A stretch of 44,523 nucleotides of DNA, taken from NCBI GenBank assembly GCA_038246785.1, contig JBBRVP010000029.1, positions 1 through 44,523 of the forward strand, written 5' to 3'. Positions within the stretch are counted from its first letter, which is position 1. The number at the start of each line of letters is the position of its first letter. Both the position numbers and the translations under genes were made by a program. The notes beneath the pieces were generated by a model. It had not been told where the DNA came from and searched no databases. It worked only from the letters and a program-made list of their open reading frames with translations. Source of the DNA: JBBRVP01 sp038246785. Its GTDB lineage: Bacteria > Actinomycetota > Actinomycetes > Jiangellales > Jiangellaceae. Shown here piece by piece: positions 37,763-44,523 of this stretch.

Positions 37763-39517
37763 CTACGAGCGGCTGCGGCGGGCCTTCGCGCGCGAGGCGG
37801 CGGCGAGCAGCTCCTCGGCGTGGGACAGGGCGCTCTGGGAGCCTTCCAGGCCGGCGAGCATGCGGGACAGCTCGCGGACACGTCCGGTGTCGTCGAGCAC
37901 GACCACGCCGCTGCGGGTGACCGAACCGTCCTCGTCCTTGGCCACCCGCACGTGTCGGTCGGCGAACGCGGCCACCTGCGGCAGGTGAGTCACGACCAGC
38001 ACCTGCGCGTCGCGGGCGAGCCGGGCCAGCCGGCGGCCAACCTCGACAGCGGCGCGGCCACCGACACCGGCGTCGACCTCGTCGAAGACCAGCGTGGGCC
38101 ACGACCCACCGCCGGCCAGCACGACCTCGACCGCGAGCATCACACGGGACAGCTCGCCGCCGGACACCCCACGCCCGAGCGGGCGCGGGTCGGCGCCGGC
38201 GTGCGGTGACAGCAGCAGCTCGACCTCCTCGACGCCCTCTGGCCCGAAGGCCACCGGCTCGCCGTCGACGAGGAGACCGTCGGGGTCCGGCGTACGGCGC
38301 ACGGCGAGCTCGACCCGCCCGTGGGGCATCGCGAGCTGAGCCAGCTCGACGGTGACCGCCTCCGCCAGTCGCTCGCCCGCGCTGCGTCGAGCCGCGCCGA
38401 GCTGCGCCGCCAGCTCACCCATCCGCCCGCGAAGCGCGGCTCGCTCCGCGGTGAGCGTCGCGATCCGGGCGTCGCCGCCGTCGAGCTCGCGCAGCCGGCT
38501 CGCGGCCTCCTGTCCCCAGGCCAGCACCTCCTCCATGGTGGCGCCGTACTTGCGGGTGAGGCCGGCCAGCGCCGCTCGCCGCTCCTGCACCGCCGCCAGC
38601 CGGCCCGGGTCCGCGTCGGCGAACCCGGCCATGTAAGAGGACAGGTCGGCCGCGACGTCGGAGAGCAGGTACGCCGCCTCGCCGAGTCGCCCAGCCAGCG
38701 GCCCCAGCTCCGGGTCGTGGTCCTGGGCGATCTCGAGCGCTCGGCGGGCGGCGGCCACGAGCCCGAGGGCGTCGGTCAACCCGATCGGCGCGTCCTCGTC
38801 GCCGGCCAGCGCCGTCCGGGCGCCGGCCGCCGCCGCGCGCAACTCCTCGGCGTGGCCGCGGCGTTCCGCCTCTGCCCGTAGCGTCGCGTCCTCCCCCGGC
38901 TGCGGGTCGAGCGCCTCTATCTCGCCGAGGCCGAAGCGCGAGAGGTCGGCTTCGCGGGCGCGTTCGCGAGCTCTACCGGTCAGGTCCAGGAGGCTGGCCT
39001 CGACCTCGCGGAGCCGGGCGTACGCGATGCGGTAGCTGCCGAGCGGCGCCGCGACCAGGGCACCCGCCGCAGCGTCGACTGCGGCCCGCTGGCGGGCGGG
39101 ACGCAGCAGGCGCAGCTGGTCGGCCTGGCCGTGCACCACGACGAGTTCCTCGCCGAGCTCGCCCAGCAGCCCCGCGGGCACCGCCCGCCCGCCCAGCCAG
39201 GCGCGGGAACGTCCCTCAGCACCCACGGTCCGGCCCAGGATCAGCACGTCGTCGTCCACCTCCGCGCCAGCCTCCGCGGACCGGCGCGCCAGGTCACCGT
39301 GCGGGTCGACGCGGACCCGTCCCTCAACGACCGCTCGCTGGGCTCCCGAGCGCACCAGCGCCGGATCGGGCCGGCCGCCGAGCAGCAGGCCCAGCGCCGT
39401 CACGACCATGGTCTTGCCGGCCCCCGTCTCCCCCGTGAGGACGGTGAGGCCGCAGGCCAGTGGGAGCTCGGCGTCCTCGATGACGCCGAGGCCGCGGATG
39501 CGCAGCTCCTCGAACAC
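37763..39517 (-). CDS. recN: DNA repair protein RecN
   Basis: The 584-residue SMC-like ATPase starts MFEELRIRGLGVIEDAELPL, with Walker A TGETGAGKTM (about 29-38). The central coiled coils are about residues 145-390. The C-terminal half holds the ABC signature GVSGGELSRVMLAVEVVLA and Walker B PTLVFDEVDAGVGGRAA, and ends at the D-loop/H region VVTHLPQVAAFAD. It acts in double-strand break repair. GTG 39517 overlaps nothing but lies just after the NAD kinase stop (39520). Confidence 0.95.
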   Translation of the reverse strand: MFEELRIRGLGVIEDAELPLACGLTVLTGETGAGKTMVVTALGLLLGGRPDPALVRSGAQRAVVEGRVRVDPHGDLARRSAEAGAEVDDDVLILGRTVGAEGRSRAWLGGRAVPAGLLGELGEELVVVHGQADQLRLLRPARQRAAVDAAAGALVAAPLGSYRIAYARLREVEASLLDLTGRARERAREADLSRFGLGEIEALDPQPGEDATLRAEAERRGHAEELRAAAAGARTALAGDEDAPIGLTDALGLVAAARRALEIAQDHDPELGPLAGRLGEAAYLLSDVAADLSSYMAGFADADPGRLAAVQERRAALAGLTRKYGATMEEVLAWGQEAASRLRELDGGDARIATLTAERAALRGRMGELAAQLGAARRSAGERLAEAVTVELAQLAMPHGRVELAVRRTPDPDGLLVDGEPVAFGPEGVEEVELLLSPHAGADPRPLGRGVSGGELSRVMLAVEVVLAGGGSWPTLVFDEVDAGVGGRAAVEVGRRLARLARDAQVLVVTHLPQVAAFADRHVRVAKDEDGSVTRSGVVVLDDTGRVRELSRMLAGLEGSQSALSHAEELLAAASRAKARRSRS

Positions 39518-39519
39518 GA

Positions 39520-40428
39520 TCAGCCCCCGCTGACCGGGCGCGTCCCCCGACCCCGCCAACCCTGCACCGGGAGGTCGAACTTGGCGACGAGCCGGTCCGT
39601 GAACGGCGCGCGGTGCAGCCGGGCCAGCCGGACGGACGTCTTGCCGCGGGTGGCCTCGATCCGGGCGCCCGCGGGCAGGTCCACCGTGCGGCGACCGTCG
39701 CAGGACAGGATGCCGGCCGAACCGCGGGGTAGGACCTCGACCGCGACCACGCAGTCGGGGGAGGCGACCATCGGACGCGCGAACAGCGCGTGCGCGCTGA
39801 TCGGCACGCACAGCAGCGCCTCCACGTCGGGCCAGACCACGGGCCCGCCGGCACTGAACGCGTAGGCGGTGGAGCCGGTCGGGGTGGCGACCACGACCCC
39901 GTCGCAGCCGAAGCGCGACAGCGGCCGACCGTCGATCTCGACGACCGCCTCGAGCACCCGTTGCCGGCTCGCCTTCTCGACGGCGGCTTCGTTGAGCGCC
40001 CACGTGTGAACCAGCTGCCGCCCGTCCTGCACGACGCGGACGTCTAGGCTCATCCGCTCCTCCACCGCGTAGCGGCAGTGGACGACCGCGGACACGACGT
40101 CGCGCAGGTCGTCGGGCTCGGCCTCGGCGAGGAACCCGACGTGCCCCAGGTTGACCCCGAGCAGCGGGGTGCCGCTCGCCCGGGACATCTCCGCACCGCG
40201 CAGGATCGTGCCGTCCCCACCCACCACCACCGTCAGCTCGCAGCCCTCCGCGGGGTCGGCGCCGGCCGGGAGGGCCACCGCGTGCTAGAGTCCGAGCTCC
40301 GCCGCCTCCTCGGCGGGGGCCCGGACCTCGATGCCGGAGTCGCGAAGCAGCCGCGATGCCGCCCGCGCCACCTCGACGGCGTCACCGCGCCCGGTGTGCG
40401 TCACGAGCAGCACACACCGGTCGCTCAT
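39520..40428 (-). CDS. nadK: NAD kinase, frame interrupted by an in-frame TAG codon
   Basis: ATG 40428 overlaps the tlyA stop (ATGA) and starts MSDRCVLLVTHTGRGDAVEV, the normal NadK N-terminus. The frame reaches GLEE-like AEEAAELGL, then TAG at 40287-40285, and continues in the same frame as HAVALPAGADPAEGCELTVV with the GGDGT motif, the NE motif in ALNEAA and GDGVV/TPTGSTAYAFSAGGPV. Without the TAG the protein would be 302 residues, the usual length. GTG 40278 could restart translation and give 252 residues lacking the first strand and helix. CAG to TAG is the simplest change. The enzyme makes NADP and is normally essential. Confidence 0.88.
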
Positions 40429-41249
40429 TGCGGGCCCTCGGCGACCGCTCGGGCGACCTTGGCGGCGACCTCGCCGTCGTGGTCGGTCAGGCCCGTGCCC
40501 CGGCGCAGCCACACGAAGTACTCCACGTTGCCGCGGGGGCCGGGCAGCGGGCTCGCCGTGACGCCACGCGTCCGTAGTCCGAGGGCGACCGCGGCGTCGG
40601 CGACGGCACGTACCGTCTCCGACCGCAGCACCGGATCGCGGACGACCCCACCACTGCCCACCCGGCCGCGGCCGACCTCGAACTGCGGCTTCACCATGAG
40701 CAGCAGGTCGGCGGCCGGCCCCGCGCAGCGAGCGAGCGCAGGCAGGACGAGCTGCAGCGAGATGAACGACAGGTCGGCGACCACCACGTCCACCGGCCCG
40801 CCGATGAGGTCCGGCCCGAGGTCGCGGACGTTCGTGCGGTCGAGAACGGTGACCCTGGAGTCGCTGCGCAGGGACCAGGCGAGCTGGCCGTAGCCCACGT
40901 CGACGGCCACCACGTGCGCGGCTCCCCGACGCAGCAGCACGTCGGTGAACCCGCCTGTGGACGCTCCGGCGTCGAGACAACGGCGGCCGGCCACCGCCAG
41001 CGCATCGGCGGCAAACGTGTCGAGCGCACCGGCCAGCTTGTGAGCGCCCCGGGAGACGTAGCCGTCCCCCGGCCCCGAAGCATCGGCGACCGCGATGGGT
41101 GCCGATATCTCCACGCCGGTGGCCGGCTTGACCGTCGGGCGCCCGCCGACACGCACCCGGCCCGCGGCCACCAGCTCGGCGGCGTGCGCCCGGGAGCGGG
41201 CCAGCCCACGGCGGACCAGCTCGGCGTCGAGGCGTTGACGACGGGTCAC
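40425..41249 (-). CDS. tlyA: TlyA-family rRNA 2'-O-methyltransferase
   Basis: The 274-residue protein has an S4 RNA-binding domain (RRQRLDAELVRRGLARSRAH to about residue 65) and an FtsJ-like methyltransferase domain. The SAM site is CLDAGASTGGFTDVLLRRGA, and VVADLSFISLQLVLP, LMVKPQFEVGR and the catalytic K-D-K-E residues are in place. It methylates 16S and 23S rRNA, which gives capreomycin sensitivity in mycobacteria. GTG 41249 is chosen from the start of homology. Its stop overlaps the NAD kinase start. Confidence 0.94.
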   Translation of the reverse strand: MTRRQRLDAELVRRGLARSRAHAAELVAAGRVRVGGRPTVKPATGVEISAPIAVADASGPGDGYVSRGAHKLAGALDTFAADALAVAGRRCLDAGASTGGFTDVLLRRGAAHVVAVDVGYGQLAWSLRSDSRVTVLDRTNVRDLGPDLIGGPVDVVVADLSFISLQLVLPALARCAGPAADLLLMVKPQFEVGRGRVGSGGVVRDPVLRSETVRAVADAAVALGLRTRGVTASPLPGPRGNVEYFVWLRRGTGLTDHDGEVAAKVARAVAEGPQ

Positions 41250-41253
41250 CGGC

Positions 41254-41466
41254 TCAGCCGTGGCCGGTCGCCGGTTCGTCGTCGGCGGCCGCCCGCAGGG
41301 CGGCGTCGAGGTCGCGGTGGACCCGGGCGAGCAGTTCGGGGTGGTCGGTGACGGGACGCTGGTCGAGCGCGGCGAGCGCGGCCAGCGCGGCGTCGACCGC
41401 CGGCTCACCCGTGGACGGCTGGTCCCTGTCGTCCAGGCGGCCGCCGCGTCCTGGACGCTCGTCCAC
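41254..41466 (-). CDS. Small protein between the HAD gene and tlyA (Rv1693-like position)
   Basis: The 70-residue protein starts at GTG 41466 after a GGAGG at five bases. Its C-terminal part, AALDQRPVTDHPELLARVHR with the following LDAALRAA helix, is the pattern of the short actinobacterial protein found between the HAD phosphatase and tlyA. The N-terminus is charged and not conserved. It ends four bases before the tlyA start. The function is unknown. Confidence 0.7.
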   Translation of the reverse strand: MDERPGRGGRLDDRDQPSTGEPAVDAALAALAALDQRPVTDHPELLARVHRDLDAALRAAADDEPATGHG

Positions 41467-41539
41467 CAGGCCTCCTCGTCCGCGTCGGCGGCTGGCGGTC
41501 GGGGCGGCTGCTGCCCCATTTCGCCGCCGCAGCGCAACG

Positions 41540-42631
41540 CTAGCGTGCTCCCCGGACACCGGCCGCTTTCCCGCGCGGCGGACCCGCCGCGCGGGAGAGG
41601 TGCCGGCGCAGCTCCGCCGCCACGCCCGCACGGTCGGCTGGCGGCGCCGGCGTGCTCCACACCGCCACGCAGGCCGCCCGCAGGGCGTCCAGACCGTCGT
41701 CGCGGCGGCCGGTCCTGTGTCGCCGAAGCGTCAAGCCGGAGGCTGCGCACACCGCCGTCCACACGCCGCAGCGCGCCGTGCCCGCGGGCTCGGCCTCGAC
41801 CCGCGGGTGCTCGACGAGCAGGCCACGCAGGTCCGCGGCGAGGTGGTCGGGGCGTTGCTCGGGCGCGGCGAGGACGACGTCGGCGGCATCGCTGACCCCG
41901 CTGAGCACCAGCAGGCTGGGCACCCCACCCCGCCGGGCGCCCTCGATGTCGGTGTCGAGCCGGTCTCCGACGACCAGTGGACGGCGGGCGGAGCTGCGCT
42001 CAACGGCCTCCCGGTGCATCGCGACGTCGGGCTTGCCGGTCACCACCGGCGCGACTCCGGTCGTCGCCTGCACGACCGCGACCAGGGTGCCGTTGCCGGG
42101 GGCCCGGCCGCGGGGGGTGGGGAGGGTGAGGTCGGTGTTGGTCGCCACCCAGGGCACCCCGCGCCCGACGGCGTACGACGCCTCGGCCAGCTCCGCCCAG
42201 CCCACCTCCGGCCCAAAGCCCTGGACGACTGCGGCGGGCTCGTCGTCGGCAGAGCGGACGGGGACGAGCCCGCGTTCCTCCAGCGCGCGGACCAGTCCCG
42301 CGGCTCCGACGACCAGGATGCGCGCACCGGGCGGCAGCCGATCGGTCAGGACGTGGGCGGCCGTCTGCGCCGAGGTCACGACCTCCTCGGGCCGGGCCGG
42401 CACGCCCACGCCGAGCAGTCGCTCGACGACCTGCTCGGGGGTACGGGAGGCGTTGTTGGTGACGAAGGCCAGCCGCAGGCCGCTCTCGCGGGCCGTCCGC
42501 AGCGCCGCGGGAGCGCCCGGCACCGGGTCCGAACCGACGTAGACCACCCCGTCGAGGTCCAGCAGGGCGACGTCGTGAGCCGAGCAGAGCGTCCCGGCCG
42601 AGCCGGCCAGGCTGCGCGGGGCGTCGGGCAC
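41540..42631 (-). CDS. HAD-IIA family phosphatase (NagD-like)
   Basis: The 363-residue protein has the HAD motifs DVALLDLDGVVYVG (motif I), FVTNNASRTPEQV (motif II), TGKPDVAMHREAV (motif III lysine) and VVGDRLDTDIEGARRGGVPS (motif IV). A type IIA cap lies between motifs II and III. A C-terminal extension of about 90 residues, rich in arginine, matches the actinobacterial version (Rv1692, glycerol-3-phosphate phosphatase). The substrate here is inferred only by that likeness. It is divergent from the DUF1015 gene. Confidence 0.92.
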   Translation of the reverse strand: MPDAPRSLAGSAGTLCSAHDVALLDLDGVVYVGSDPVPGAPAALRTARESGLRLAFVTNNASRTPEQVVERLLGVGVPARPEEVVTSAQTAAHVLTDRLPPGARILVVGAAGLVRALEERGLVPVRSADDEPAAVVQGFGPEVGWAELAEASYAVGRGVPWVATNTDLTLPTPRGRAPGNGTLVAVVQATTGVAPVVTGKPDVAMHREAVERSSARRPLVVGDRLDTDIEGARRGGVPSLLVLSGVSDAADVVLAAPEQRPDHLAADLRGLLVEHPRVEAEPAGTARCGVWTAVCAASGLTLRRHRTGRRDDGLDALRAACVAVWSTPAPPADRAGVAAELRRHLSRAAGPPRGKAAGVRGAR

Positions 42632-42701
42632 CGAGTCCTCCTCATCGGCTGCGTGGACGGAACGGAGTCAGCGCGGGCCGTAGCCGGCACGAAGCGCACC
42701 G

Positions 42702-42707
42702 TACGAT
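42702..42707 (+). promoter_or_regulatory. Candidate -10 element of the DUF1015 gene
   Basis: TACGAT ends 7 bases before ATG 42715, the distance expected for transcription starting at the start codon. A leaderless message is therefore likely, and this decides for ATG 42715 over ATG 42706, which would overlap the box. Confidence 0.5.
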
Positions 42708-42714
42708 GCCGGCG

Positions 42715-44070
42715 ATGCCCGACGTCGACGGCCCTCCCGCGGGCCAGCGCACGCCCGGCGGCGGGCGGCCCGTCCTGCGGCTGTCGCCGTTCCGGGCCGT
42801 CGGGTACGCCGCCGGGCAGGTCGGCGATCTGGCCGCGGTCACCTGCCCCCCGTACGACGTCATCGGCGACGACGGGATCGGTGTTTGGCAGCGCTCTCAC
42901 CCCGCCAACGTCGTGCGGCTGGTGCTGCCACGGGACGGCGCGACCACCGCCGAGCGGTACGCGGGGGCCGCCCGGCTGCTGAAGTCGTGGCTCGACTCCG
43001 GTGTGCTGGTGCGGGACCGGCTTCCGGCGCTCTACGTGTACGAGCAGCGGATCGACACGCAGTCCTTCGTCGGCTTGGTGGGGGCCGTCGGGCTCAGTGA
43101 CCCTGCCGACGGCGTGGTGCTGCCGCACGAGGACGTGTTCCCGGGACCGGTCGCCGACCGGCTCGCCCTCATGGAGTCGACCGGGGCCAACCTGGAGCCG
43201 ATCCTGCTCGTCTACGACGGCGACGGCGCCGCCAGCGACGTCGTCGACCGCGCGGCCGCGACGTCACCATGGCTCGACGTCTGCACCCAGGACGGCATCC
43301 GGCACCGGCTGTGGCGGATCACTGATCCAGACGTCCAGCGGACCGTCGCGGATGACCTGGCAGGGCGCCAGGCGCTGATCGCCGACGGGCACCACCGCTA
43401 CGCCAGCTATCGGGCCCTGCAGGGCGAGCGGCGGGCTGCGGGCGCGGGCGACGGTCCCTGGGACGCCGGCCTGGCCATGCTGGTGGACTCGATCCGCCAC
43501 CCGCCGCGGCTCGCCGGCATCCACCGGGTGGTGGAGCAGGTCGAGCTCGGCACGGTGCTCGACGCCGCCCGTCGCGGTTTCCGCGTGCACCCGCTCGCGC
43601 CCTCCGCGGCGGAACCGCGTGACCCGGGTCCGGGCGACCCCCCGCGGATGCCGCAGCCGGCGAGCACCTCCGGGCCCGGATCCGAGGGCCCGGCTGAGCC
43701 GTTCGCCGTCACGGTGACCGACGGCACTGCCCGCTACCTCGTCGAATCGCCGAACGCGGCGCTGGCCAATGCAGCGGTCGAGGACCTGCCGCCGCCGCTG
43801 CACCGACTCGACGCCACGCTCGTCCACGAGCTCTTGCTGCGCAGGCTGCTCGGCATCGCACCCGAGGACCAGCGTGTGCGGTATGTCCACGACACCGCGG
43901 AGGCGGTGGCCCATGCGCGTCGCCACCGAGGGGTGGCGATCCTCATGCGCCCCCCGGCAGTGGCCGACGTGGTGGCTGTCGCGGCGGCGGGTGAGCGGAT
44001 GCCTCGCAAGTCGACGTCGTTCGGGCCCAAACCGCGAAACGGCTTCCTGCTGCGGCTGCTCGACCGCTGA
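42715..44070 (+). CDS. DUF1015 family protein
   Basis: The 451-residue protein has the DUF1015 marks: LSPFRAVGYAAGQVGDLAAV, TCPPYDVIGDD, the HPANVVRLVLPR segment, YVYEQ, and GVVLPHEDVFPGPVADRLAL. RQALIADGHHRYASYRALQG and a C-terminal MRPPAVADVVAVAAAGERMP followed by KSTSFGPKPRNGFLLR complete it. The family is of unknown function; some members are annotated as SpoIIAA-like or phosphatase-related without proof. An inserted proline/glycine-rich loop (about 300-325) is unusual. Confidence 0.9.
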   Translation: MPDVDGPPAGQRTPGGGRPVLRLSPFRAVGYAAGQVGDLAAVTCPPYDVIGDDGIGVWQRSHPANVVRLVLPRDGATTAERYAGAARLLKSWLDSGVLVRDRLPALYVYEQRIDTQSFVGLVGAVGLSDPADGVVLPHEDVFPGPVADRLALMESTGANLEPILLVYDGDGAASDVVDRAAATSPWLDVCTQDGIRHRLWRITDPDVQRTVADDLAGRQALIADGHHRYASYRALQGERRAAGAGDGPWDAGLAMLVDSIRHPPRLAGIHRVVEQVELGTVLDAARRGFRVHPLAPSAAEPRDPGPGDPPRMPQPASTSGPGSEGPAEPFAVTVTDGTARYLVESPNAALANAAVEDLPPPLHRLDATLVHELLLRRLLGIAPEDQRVRYVHDTAEAVAHARRHRGVAILMRPPAVADVVAVAAAGERMPRKSTSFGPKPRNGFLLRLLDR

Positions 44071-44072
44071 GA

Positions 44073-44417
44073 TCAGGCTGCCGCGCGGTGCAGTCGGCGA
44101 GCGGACTGCACCTCGACCTCCCACCGACTGGTCGGTCCGGCCGGGCTGCGCTGGAACCGCCGCCTCAGGCGGCCGCTCACCTCGACGACGTCTCCCGGGA
44201 CCCAGCGCAGCGCAGTCCGGCGCAAGGGCTGGGTCCAGGCGCTGCACTCGAGCGCGTCGACGCGGGGGCCGCCGGGTCGGCGCTCTTTCGCGCCGCGCTC
44301 GACGACGAGCCGGAAGCCGACCACGGGATCGCCGCTCGGCATGGTGCGCTCGTTTGCCATGGCGGCCAGGCGACCCACCAGACCTGAGTTCCGCAGCTGA
44401 GCGATCTTGGTAGGCAT
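44073..44417 (-). CDS. Single-stranded DNA-binding protein-like (OB fold)
   Basis: The 114-residue protein looks like a small SSB homologue. GLVGRLAAMANERTMPSGDP is the first OB strand and loop, then VVGFRLVVERG, a variable loop, VDALECSAWTQPLRR and GDVVEVSGRLRRRF, EVEVQSARRL. It lacks the long C-terminal tail of the main SSB. ATG 44417 is preferred; a TTG at 44450 is possible, and neither has a clear ribosome binding site. It is convergent with the DUF1015 gene, two bases apart, and the bases beyond it (44418-44523) show nothing further. Confidence 0.8.
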   Translation of the reverse strand: MPTKIAQLRNSGLVGRLAAMANERTMPSGDPVVGFRLVVERGAKERRPGGPRVDALECSAWTQPLRRTALRWVPGDVVEVSGRLRRRFQRSPAGPTSRWEVEVQSARRLHRAAA

Positions 44418-44523
44418 GAGGGTGCCGCTGATCTGGGCTTTCGTGGGCAAGATCGTCTACGTGTAGTGCCTACGGTTGCCGGCGGGCCGTTGCTCAGCTG
44501 GTGGCGGGGTCTAGGTGCAGGAA

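Overview
The window is chromosomal DNA of a very GC-rich actinomycete. Two blocks keep a gene order known from Mycobacterium tuberculosis and its relatives. The first (4.8-13.4 kb) matches the Rv1832-Rv1822 neighbourhood: gcvP, a MerR regulator, the DUF151 nuclease family, ftsR, garA, DUF881, small basic protein, DUF881, pgsA. The second (19.9-44.4 kb) matches the Rv1713-Rv1691 neighbourhood: der, cmk, scpB, scpA, parA, xerD, pyrG, steB, steA, recN, nadK, tlyA, HAD. Coupled GTGA/ATGA overlaps, GTG starts and probable leaderless promoters fit this group. A family-level name (for example Geodermatophilaceae or another Frankiales-like line) would be a guess.

Left accessory region (1-4.8 kb). The first 831 bases encode, on the minus strand, the N-terminal 277 residues of a Cas3 helicase of the type I-G (formerly I-U) kind, so a CRISPR-Cas operon probably continues beyond the left edge. 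It is followed by a RelE-type toxin-antitoxin pair, a broken Uma2-family gene, an HTH/PIN toxin-antitoxin pair, a DUF2786 gene, and a decayed Phd/VapC pair whose antitoxin is frameshifted and whose toxin is cut short.

First core block. gcvP is preceded by a single-aptamer glycine riboswitch with two GC-rich hairpins in its expression platform. The cell-division/membrane set follows (ftsR, a zinc-ribbon GarA, DUF881-sbp-DUF881, a CDP-alcohol phosphatidyltransferase). The gcvH gene usually found beside garA is missing.

Middle accessory region (13.5-19.7 kb). It holds a small unknown gene, a cupin, a zinc alcohol dehydrogenase gene with a one-base frameshift, and a complete 'recombinase in trio' (RIT) element. 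This element of about 3.4 kb carries three tyrosine recombinases translated as one coupled operon, with 31-bp perfect terminal inverted repeats and mirrored internal motifs. It is inserted in an NTF2/SnoaL-like gene whose halves rejoin in frame when the element is removed. A tRNA-Pro(GGG) closes the region.

Second core block. Der, Cmk, prephenate dehydrogenase, chorismate mutase, RluB, ScpB, ScpA, ParA and XerD serve ribosome assembly, nucleotide and tyrosine synthesis and chromosome organisation. Alanine dehydrogenase and a NUDIX hydrolase lead to pyrG. A set for envelope and division follows: a GT4 glycosyltransferase, a MurJ-like flippase, a MraY/WecA-like membrane transferase, SteB and SteA. 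Then come RecN, NAD kinase, TlyA, a HAD phosphatase, DUF1015 and an SSB-like protein. The NAD kinase frame contains an in-frame TAG, which is striking because the enzyme is normally essential. Several intergenic spaces contain large perfect inverted repeats or tandem repeats.
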